Below are positions 16,750-22,217 of a stretch of DNA of 27,779 nt, in pieces. The stretch lies in NCBI GenBank assembly GCA_966128725.1, contig CBHYLN010000068.1, positions 1-27,779 on the forward strand, read 5' to 3'. Every line of letters begins with the position of its first letter. Position 1 is the stretch's first letter. The notes beneath the pieces were generated by a model, which was not told the DNA's origin, did no database searches, and worked only from the letters and a program-made list of their open reading frames with translations. The position numbers were made by a program, and so were the translations under genes. The stretch comes from JAFDZV01 sp966128725 (GTDB lineage Bacteria; Bacteroidota; Ignavibacteria; OLB7).

Positions 16750-18420
16750 CTATCCCCGGATTCCGGCATCCTCGATTAGCCCCAGGCTTTCCAGGGCGCG
16801 GCGCAGGACGGCGCGAACCAGTTTTCGCACGCGGGGATGTTCGGGTTCGCGGAGATACTCCTCGCAGTAATGCACAAGGTAGCTGGCCAATCCGGCCAGA
16901 TTGAACTCGACGGCCGCCGATTCCACATTGCGGAGATACTCCTGCGAGCGGATCACCAGCAGGCGGTACAGATCGGCGTTAAACGGCGCCCCGGTATCCG
17001 TGGCCGGCGCCATCGCATGGCACCACGCGCGCGCGATTGTCCAGCCCGGATTATCCGCCTGCACCAACAGATCCCAGGAATATTCCATCAGCTTCATGTG
17101 CGGGCGGCACAGGAAAAAGCTTTTGACAACGATGTCGGCAACGGCGTCCGGCTCAACAGCGCCCTGAGCGATGGCCGCAACCCGACGTATCTCGTCGAGC
17201 GCAACGAGCTGATCGAGAAGGTCGTCGATCAACACGGCATCACCCGCGCTGGAGCTCACCTTGGAATTTTTCAGCGTGACCATGCTGTGAAACAGTTGCA
17301 CGTGGCCGTGGTTGGGCTGCCCGGGACGGATTTTCTCCATCAACTCCATGTGCACCTGGCTTGCCGGCTGCCACTCGGTGCCGGCAAGGTCGATATAGGT
17401 ATCGCCGTGGGCGCGCTCATCCAGCAACCGGAAATACACGGCAAGCAATCGTGCATGTTCGGTGGGGAACCCGTCATCGCGGACGAGGATCATGGTTTCG
17501 AATTCCTCGCGACCGGTACGATAAACCGTTGTGCCATCGGGCTCGCGATCCAGCACACCGCGCGCCAGCCCTTCCTGGATAAGCGCGGGAACATCCGCCA
17601 TCGCGTCCGATTCAAAATCGTGGCGGTCAATGTGTACACCAAACCGGGCAAGCGTGCGCTCGTGCCCGTCCATTACCCACTCGCGGATGCGCGCCCACAA
17701 CACGTGCGAGTCGGGGTCGCCGGCCAGCCAGCCCTGCATGTATTGGTCGGCACGATCGCCGCTGTTGGAAAGCTCGCGGGCAATCGGATCGCCCACACCG
17801 GCCTCCGATCCCTGCGCTGCATGCTCCCGGATAAATCGAGCATAACATTCGCCGATAAAGTGATCGGCCTTTCTGCCGATTACCGTGGGGTCCTCACCAT
17901 CATGGAATGTTGTGTACCCGGCCATTGCCTCGCAGATATTGCGCCCGATATCGCCAACCAGGCTTTGACGCACAACGGTGGCCCCGGCCGATCGGAGCGC
18001 CGAGGCCAGGGCATTGCCGATCGAGACATTGCGCAGGTGGCCGATATGCAGTGCCTTGCTGGTATTCGGGCCGGCAAAGCCCACCATGTAACGCTTCGCG
18101 GCCATGATGCCGGCCGCCGACATCCCCGCATCGCCGCCATCGGAAAGGCGCTGGCCCAGATCATCGATGAAGGCGTCGGAAAATCGGAGCGAAACCGCGT
18201 TGCCCTTGGCACGGACTTCCGCGACGATCGGGAGCGCGGTGATCTCGTCCACAACGGCACGCCCCTCGGGCGAAGCAAGCCATGCGCGATCGCGAAAGAA
18301 AAATCGGACATCGACCGGCGCATTGTCGCGGCGCCGCATTTCGACGGTTTGGCAACCGGACTGCGGAGGCATCAAGCCTTCGAGGTAGAGAACCAGATTT
18401 GTTGACCCGATGGGTTGCAT
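16750..18420 (-). CDS. Arginyl-tRNA synthetase paralogue, strongly diverged
   Basis: This 556-residue class I synthetase is of the ArgRS type. It has the HIGH motif in NTSKALHIGHLRN (HIGH at 125-128), a degenerate KMSKS-loop region KNSKVSSSAGDAV (about 384-396) followed by the ArgRS-like LIDDLLDQ, and a C-terminal DALR-like helical region (LASYLVHYCEEYLREP). Several hallmarks are changed. The arginine-recognition segment, normally Y-x-T-R-D, reads EHARL (321-325), losing the Tyr and Asp. The usual GDWGTQ reads GDIGRN (156-161). The N-terminal roughly 110 residues are also unlike the standard tRNA D-loop-binding domain. It is thus unlikely to be the housekeeping enzyme and may activate a different basic amino acid. 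Start ATG 18420 is chosen over an upstream in-frame start at 18510. It is convergent with the aminochorismate gene cluster, so co-regulation is not guaranteed. Confidence 0.88.
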   Translation of the reverse strand: MQPIGSTNLVLYLEGLMPPQSGCQTVEMRRRDNAPVDVRFFFRDRAWLASPEGRAVVDEITALPIVAEVRAKGNAVSLRFSDAFIDDLGQRLSDGGDAGMSAAGIMAAKRYMVGFAGPNTSKALHIGHLRNVSIGNALASALRSAGATVVRQSLVGDIGRNICEAMAGYTTFHDGEDPTVIGRKADHFIGECYARFIREHAAQGSEAGVGDPIARELSNSGDRADQYMQGWLAGDPDSHVLWARIREWVMDGHERTLARFGVHIDRHDFESDAMADVPALIQEGLARGVLDREPDGTTVYRTGREEFETMILVRDDGFPTEHARLLAVYFRLLDERAHGDTYIDLAGTEWQPASQVHMELMEKIRPGQPNHGHVQLFHSMVTLKNSKVSSSAGDAVLIDDLLDQLVALDEIRRVAAIAQGAVEPDAVADIVVKSFFLCRPHMKLMEYSWDLLVQADNPGWTIARAWCHAMAPATDTGAPFNADLYRLLVIRSQEYLRNVESAAVEFNLAGLASYLVHYCEEYLREPEHPRVRKLVRAVLRRALESLGLIEDAGIRG

Positions 18421-18486
18421 GGCGTAACCGATTCGTGTTGTGGGATATCCGCTGAGTCTGGGAAATTTCAACAGGCCGCTATACAG

Positions 18487-18519
18487 AAACTCCGCGCACC
18501 GTACTGGCACGCGGAGTTT
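18487..18519 (-). terminator. Long hairpin between tRNA-Lys and the ArgRS-like gene
   Basis: A 10-bp perfect stem (18487-18496 with 18510-18519) extends to 14 bp with a 5-nt loop when read on the minus strand, because two pairs are G-U there but A-C mismatches on the plus strand. This points to a minus-strand transcript. Only a weak T-run follows. It lies 67 nt before the ArgRS-like start, so it could terminate the tRNA transcript or act as a leader attenuator. No T-box motif was seen. Confidence 0.5.
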
Positions 18520-18583
18520 TCAGGCTGTTGTCTGTTGGCGTGGTCGCGGCCAGGGCATGATGCGAGGCCGAGCAGATGCTTTT

Positions 18584-18612
18584 GTGAAAAAACACCCAAG
18601 CCTTCCCTGGCA
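18584..18612 (-). terminator. Probable intrinsic terminator of tRNA-Lys
   Basis: On the minus strand a small CCAGG/CTTGG stem (18596-18610) is followed by GTG and six T residues (18587-18592). It lies about 20 nt past the tRNA 3' end. The stem is short, so efficiency is uncertain. Confidence 0.45.
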
Positions 18613-18629
18613 TAATTGCCGACCGAATG

Positions 18630-18967
18630 CGCGCCTAGCGGGACTCGAACCCGCACCTGCGGTTTAAAAGACCACTGCTCTTCTAAGCGTTTGCCTTGTT
18701 GGTGCTACTTGCAGGGCTTCCTCGATCATCCATTAGATTTTCGGCGACAATAAGGCGATTGGTGAGGATTTCGTAGTTGCAATGAGAATGCCTAGGATTA
18801 TTCCCACTGACGCGCGCGTTGATAACCTACCTCACCTTTCTATTCATTGACGCTTCCAATCAAAGGAGGGGTTGCCTCCCTGGGACATTTTGTTTTGGAT
18901 GTTCGTCTCTATCCTGCTTTCCTTCCAACTCGGATTTTAGCCTATTGACCGGTTGAGCTACAGGCGC
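18630..18967 (-). tRNA. tRNA-Lys(UUU), split in the D-loop by about 265 nt
   Basis: The 5' part (18948-18967) reads GCGCCTG-TA-GCTC-AACCGGT, a canonical acceptor strand and D-arm start. The 3' part (18630-18682) supplies AAGAGC, an anticodon stem GTGGT/ACCGC around loop CTTTTAA (anticodon UUU), a 4-nt variable loop, T-arm GCGGG-TTCGAGT-CCCGC, and acceptor strand TAGGCGC plus discriminator G. The acceptor halves pair 7 of 7 with one G-U. No CCA is encoded. Nothing in the joined sequence is degenerate, so either the insert is removed from the RNA or the disruption is recent. The join is placed so the 5' exon ends in U and the insert ends in G, but could shift by a nucleotide. Confidence 0.75.
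18683..18947 (-). other. Structured 265-nt insert within tRNA-Lys (possible intron)
   Basis: On the minus strand the insert starts CAATAGGC and ends GCTTAG. Its 5' end pairs with GCCTTATTG (18940-18947 with 18748-18756, one bulge). Further nested pairs are GATTGG/CCAATC (18856-18861 with 18757-18762) and GGTGAGG/CCTCACC (18830-18836 with 18761-18767; two bases shared between these helices). Local hairpins lie at 18865-18880 and 18784-18805, the latter with a G-U pair only on the minus strand. It has no credible ORF and looks less GC-rich than the neighbouring genes. The preceding exon U and terminal G suit group I splicing, but I could not find the conserved group I core, so the class is unknown. 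Confidence 0.5.
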
Positions 18968-19284
18968 ATGGATTGGCATTCATCCCGGACATATTTCACA
19001 CTCAACCACTGTCCAGCAAAGCCGAACGTGAGTGACCATGAGATGCCTGGAACGTAATGATGTGATTTCCGAAACTCGTGTCTGAAATTGGATTGTGTTG
19101 TCAACGGGGGCGGTTCAAAGACCGGACCAAAGATAGGATTTTGCGCTCCTGAATGCAAGCAAAAGACCGCTGGGAAAACAGTTTTTTTCTCAGTTCCGGA
19201 TAAATCGCAAAGCCAGCGTTCATGCGGCTTAGCGGGCAGCAGCATATACCGCGAATTGGCGGCTTTCGGCGGATCTTCCGGACA
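18968..19284. other. About 317-bp intergenic stretch upstream of tRNA-Lys
   Basis: Only weak frames occur here. The region should hold the tRNA-Lys promoter close to 18968, but no clear -35/-10 pair was found. A T-rich hairpin lies at 19170-19193. Confidence 0.5.
19170..19193. terminator. Possible terminator downstream of the ABC-2 permease gene
   Basis: CTGGGAAAA (19170-19178) pairs with TTTTCTCAG (19185-19193) around a 6-nt loop. The A/T-rich stem arms supply T-runs in both directions. It is about 90 nt past the permease stop codon. Its role as the end of that operon is plausible but not strong. Confidence 0.35.
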
Positions 19285-20097
19285 CTATCCGCCGTTGATA
19301 TCAAGCCTCCGGAGCGCGCGCGAATAGATCAACCAGACCACCGTGCCAAGCACGCCAAGCCAGATCCCGCCTCGGAGCGCGGTGGCGGCGGCCAGCCCCC
19401 AACTGGGCTGCACCAACAGCTTCGACGGGTAATACATCATCACCGGAAACGGTGTAAGCTCCACCATGGTGCGCGCCCACTCCGGCCAGTATCCAAGCGG
19501 CACGGCGCCCCCACCGAACGTAAGGATCAGCAGGCCGAGCACCCACACGAACGCTGTCGCCTTCTCCAGCCAGAACGTGGCCAGGCCGGCGATTGCCTGA
19601 AGCGCGAAGAACAGCAGCGAACGAAGCACAAAAGCCAGAAGGAAAGCAACCATGCCAAACGGCGTAATCGCGATTGTACCGGAGGCTATCCAGGCCACAA
19701 TGAACGCGGCCGGGAACGCCACGCAGAACGAAAGCGCGGTGTGCGCCATCACCCTGGCGAAGCGCGCCAACAGGTAATCGTATGGTCGAGCCAGGGTTAT
19801 GGCGATGTTGCCGGAGATGACGTCGTGCTCGATGTCGAGCTGTGCCTCGGTCTGCACCGAGAAGTAGAGCACCTGGGCGCCGGAGAGAAACCAGATCAAG
19901 CGCTCCCAGTTCATCCCCTCACCTGCCAGGCCGCCCACGTTTTCCGGACGCACGGTAACCTGCCACACCTGCAGGACAACGTAGAAGAACAACACAATGG
20001 TGATGTTGCCCAGGATGAAATCCCAGGCATAGGCCGTCATCTGGCGAAGCTCGATTCGGAATATCGACCAGTACTTGGCCGCCGAGCCATATGTCAT
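19285..20097 (-). CDS. ABC-2 type permease (ABC2_membrane_6/DUF990-like)
   Basis: This 270-residue integral membrane protein has about six hydrophobic segments, for example FILGNITIVLFFYVVLQVW, FCVAFPAAFIVAWIASG and AFVWVLGLLILTFGGGAVPL. It has the feel of the ABC2_membrane_6 (DUF990) exporters: an N-terminal amphipathic helix, then QLDIEHDVISGNIAITLARP between helices 2 and 3, where these permeases contact their ATPase. It would form the channel of an exporter. Members usually come as two permeases plus one ATP-binding protein, yet neither partner is in the window; the gene is last in its operon. Start ATG 20097 overlaps the stop of the PP-loop gene by 4 nt. Confidence 0.85.
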   Translation of the reverse strand: MTYGSAAKYWSIFRIELRQMTAYAWDFILGNITIVLFFYVVLQVWQVTVRPENVGGLAGEGMNWERLIWFLSGAQVLYFSVQTEAQLDIEHDVISGNIAITLARPYDYLLARFARVMAHTALSFCVAFPAAFIVAWIASGTIAITPFGMVAFLLAFVLRSLLFFALQAIAGLATFWLEKATAFVWVLGLLILTFGGGAVPLGYWPEWARTMVELTPFPVMMYYPSKLLVQPSWGLAAATALRGGIWLGVLGTVVWLIYSRALRRLDINGG

Positions 20098-20750
20098 GCC
20101 CCAACCTTCCAGAAATCAATCTCCAGTGCAACGGCTTCCGGCGTGGCGCGACGTTCGGCATGCGTCAGAAATATCTCGCCATCCATCAACGGCGATCGGC
20201 AGACGAACGTATGGTACTCGCCGTTGCGCCCGTCGGGATCGATGCCGCGTTCGGCGAGGTATTCGATGAACTCGGAGGAGAGATCCTTGCCCAGATAGGA
20301 TTCGCTGATGGTGCGGTCGATTTGCACGATCACCGATCGCATCGAGCGTCGTTGCTCCTCCACCAGCAATGCCGGCGGAACGCCCCACAGCGGGTACAAC
20401 GGGCGCATCGAGAAATCAACCATCAACGATTCGAACCAGTCGCGGCGATCGCGGCGTGCTGCATCGCCGAAGATGCAGCGCGAAATACCATCGCTCCGAA
20501 GTTCGAACAGCGTGTTCCGCAACACACGTTCGTACGTGGCATACCGCGCCCGCACTTTCAGCAGGGGAATGCCAATCAACCGCGCCTGTTCCTCGATCAG
20601 TTCCGGCGGCAGCCGATGCGACATCACCAGCTCGGTCTCCTCGTCGATGAACGTCACAAGCAGCTCACACTCCATCCCCGCCTGCATCGCCCGTTGCAGC
20701 GCGTAATGGCACCCTTTCCCGCCGGACCACATCGCGAACGCAACGCTCAT
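20094..20750 (-). CDS. PP-loop ATP pyrophosphatase, diphthine-ammonia ligase family, altered PP-loop
   Basis: This 218-residue protein matches the Diphthami_syn_2/ATP_bind_4 family, adenine-nucleotide alpha hydrolases related to eukaryotic Dph6. The N-terminal loop reads WSGGKGCHYALQRAM; the family standard is SGGKDS, so the conserved Asp and Ser are replaced by Gly and Cys. The hallmark C-terminal ...NGEYHTFV motif (residues 176-183) is intact. Bacteria do not make diphthamide, so the substrate of bacterial members is generally unknown. The gene sits between a [2Fe-2S] protein and an ABC permease, each joined by a 4-nt ATGA overlap, which implies one polycistronic unit and a shared process. 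ATG 20750 is fixed by that overlap. Confidence 0.85.
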   Translation of the reverse strand: MSVAFAMWSGGKGCHYALQRAMQAGMECELLVTFIDEETELVMSHRLPPELIEEQARLIGIPLLKVRARYATYERVLRNTLFELRSDGISRCIFGDAARRDRRDWFESLMVDFSMRPLYPLWGVPPALLVEEQRRSMRSVIVQIDRTISESYLGKDLSSEFIEYLAERGIDPDGRNGEYHTFVCRSPLMDGEIFLTHAERRATPEAVALEIDFWKVGA

Positions 20751-20995
20751 GCGTCGCCCTCCCGCACCACCCCGGAGCGCTCCATCCAGAACGAAAGGTC
20801 TGGCTCGCCGAACACCGGAAGATCCGTCTGCCCCGTGGCCAGCGCGCACTGCATGTAGGCAACACACAGCCCACAGCCGGTGCCAAGCGGGAGATGCCGC
20901 TGCAGCTCGGCAACGGACAAACACGCCTCGCGCCGCGCCACTGCAAGCGCTTCGCCAAATCGAATCGAATGGCAGATACACCGATCGACAGCCAT
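20747..20995 (-). CDS. BFD-like [2Fe-2S]-binding protein
   Basis: This 82-residue protein has the bacterioferritin-associated-ferredoxin type cysteine spacing: Cys6-x-Cys8, then Cys41-x2-Cys44 (RCICHS ... GTGCGLC). The helical segment between them (GEALAVARREACLSVAELQ) is typical of the family. Such domains bind one [2Fe-2S] cluster and pass electrons or assist cluster handling. It is the first gene of a tightly overlapping trio, and the stop overlaps the PP-loop start by 4 nt. AGGAA occurs about 12 nt upstream of ATG 20995, rather distant. No bacterioferritin gene is nearby, so iron mobilisation is not supported; an electron donor role for the neighbouring PP-loop protein is conjecture. Confidence 0.85.
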   Translation of the reverse strand: MAVDRCICHSIRFGEALAVARREACLSVAELQRHLPLGTGCGLCVAYMQCALATGQTDLPVFGEPDLSFWMERSGVVREGDA

Positions 20996-21078
20996 TACGG
21001 CATGGTTCCTGTGTGGGATATTGCGTTTGGCATAAGATAGTACGCCGGACCGGCTTGTTCGACGTATGCATGCCCAAA

Positions 21079-21126
21079 CGGCTCCGAACGTTGCGGATTG
21101 AATCGGAGCCGCGGAACGAACTCCGC
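21079..21126. promoter_or_regulatory. Two adjacent inverted repeats between the BFD operon and the AraC gene
   Basis: CGGCTCCGA (21079-21087) and TCGGAGCCG (21103-21111) are perfect 9-bp inverted repeats 15 nt apart. GCGGA (21111-21115) and TCCGC (21122-21126) form a second one directly after. They lie 48-95 nt before the AraC start and could be an operator for a dimeric regulator or leader hairpins. Confidence 0.4.
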
Positions 21127-21173
21127 AACCCCGGACAACCAGCCTCCCGCGCCCGGCACCTAGATTGCACCCG

Positions 21174-22079
21174 ATGAGCAACTCACATCCTTCAACGGCG
21201 AGCCGCCCGGACACCGACGTGGACTATCGCGCACGTGTCAAGCGCGTGCTCCGATACATCGCCGAACACCTGAGCGAACCGCTTCTGCTGGAGCATCTGG
21301 CCGCGCACGCCTACTTCTCGCGATACCATTTCCATCGGATTTTCTCCGCGTACGTGGGTGAAACCGTGAGCGACTACGTGCGCCGCAAACGCCTGGAGGC
21401 CGCGGCCGATCGGCTGTTGAACGGCACGGGGCCGATTGCCGAAATCGCCGAGGGCTTCGGGTATCAGACCTCGGCGGCGTTCACCAAGGCATTCAAACGC
21501 CACTACGGTATCGCCCCATCGGCCTATCGCGCGCTTGGGGCGGGCGCCGCGCTGTTGAAGCCAAACAAATCGACAATCGGACGAACGAACAGGAGGAGAA
21601 ACATGAAGGCTGAGATCCGCACACTGCCGGAACAACGCGCGTACTGCATAACCGCCACCGGGCTTGCCAACGGCAATTTCACCAACGCGGCGGACCGTGC
21701 CTTTGGCGAGCTGCTTCCGTTTCTGCAGCGCAACGGCCTGATGTCGGCGATTCGCCTGTGCCTGGGCATCTGCCCGGACGATCCATCGCAGGTGCCGGCC
21801 GAATCCTGCCGCTATGTTGCCGGGGTAGTACTGGCGCACGATGCCGAACCGGAGGGCAATGTGACGGTGGAAACGATTCCGGGCGGACGTTGGGCGGTGC
21901 TGGTGCATCATGGCCCGTACGAGGAGCTGGGCCAGGCCTGGGATGCGGTCTATCGGGACTGGCTGCCGAGCAGCGGCGAGCAACTGCGCGACACCCCTCC
22001 GTTCGAGGTGTATCTCAACGACAAGCACACCGTTGCACCGCAGGATCTGCTGACGGAGATCTACATCCCCATACAGTAA
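21174..22079 (+). CDS. AraC-family regulator with C-terminal GyrI-like effector domain
   Basis: This 301-residue regulator (MarA/Rob type with SbmC/GyrI domain) has residues about 15-120 as the two-helix-turn-helix AraC DNA-binding domain: EPLLLEHLAAHAYFSRYHFH, RIFSAYVGETVSDYVRRKRL and GFGYQTSAAFTKAFKRHYG. Residues about 143-301 are the GyrI-like small-molecule-binding domain, with GGRWAVLVHHGPYEELGQAW and the C-terminal VYLNDK...LLTEIYIPI. Such proteins activate multidrug or stress genes when the C-terminal domain binds a ligand. Start ATG 21174 is favoured over an upstream TTG. Between the domains lies a strong ribosome-binding site and ATG (21603). It is divergent from the BFD/PP-loop/ABC permease operon, which is a plausible target given the export gene. 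Confidence 0.93.
   Translation: MSNSHPSTASRPDTDVDYRARVKRVLRYIAEHLSEPLLLEHLAAHAYFSRYHFHRIFSAYVGETVSDYVRRKRLEAAADRLLNGTGPIAEIAEGFGYQTSAAFTKAFKRHYGIAPSAYRALGAGAALLKPNKSTIGRTNRRRNMKAEIRTLPEQRAYCITATGLANGNFTNAADRAFGELLPFLQRNGLMSAIRLCLGICPDDPSQVPAESCRYVAGVVLAHDAEPEGNVTVETIPGGRWAVLVHHGPYEELGQAWDAVYRDWLPSSGEQLRDTPPFEVYLNDKHTVAPQDLLTEIYIPIQ
21591..21605 (+). promoter_or_regulatory. Internal Shine-Dalgarno and ATG at the AraC/GyrI domain boundary
   Basis: AGGAGG at 21591-21596 is followed 6 nt later by an in-frame ATG at 21603. The encoded product (MKAEIRTLPEQRAYC...) would be the complete 158-residue GyrI-like domain alone. This is the best ribosome-binding site in the window, so internal initiation is likely. 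Confidence 0.6.
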
Positions 22080-22115
22080 CACACTCAGCGGTCTGGAGCC
22101 GCCCCCTGACAAGAA

Positions 22116-22146
22116 TCAGGCCCGCCGAACACATCGGCGGGCCTGA
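22116..22146. terminator. Strong bidirectional terminator between convergent genes
   Basis: A perfect 13-bp GC-rich stem (22116-22128 with 22134-22146) encloses loop ACACA and is followed on the plus strand by CTGTTTAT. It lies between the ends of the AraC-GyrI gene and the convergent DUF1501 gene and can serve both. Confidence 0.75.
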
Positions 22147-22217
22147 CTGTTTATGGGCGGATGCCATGAATCAATGCATACGCTGCTCAGTGCGAATACA
22201 TCGACAAGTACAATCGT

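Noticed and set aside
16837..18405. A 522-codon plus-strand frame opposite the ArgRS-like gene
   Set aside because: It is the antisense shadow of a protein with clear synthetase motifs; no recognisable domain of its own.
18630..18690. tRNA 3' fragment as an integrase attachment site of a genomic island
   Set aside because: The matching 5' half is found only 265 nt upstream in the right orientation and no integrase is nearby, so a split tRNA explains it better.
18683..18947. Firm assignment of the tRNA insert as a group I intron
   Set aside because: Exon-terminal U, insert-terminal G and size fit, but I could not place the conserved P7/S-type core sequence or a good P1, so only a neutral label is given.
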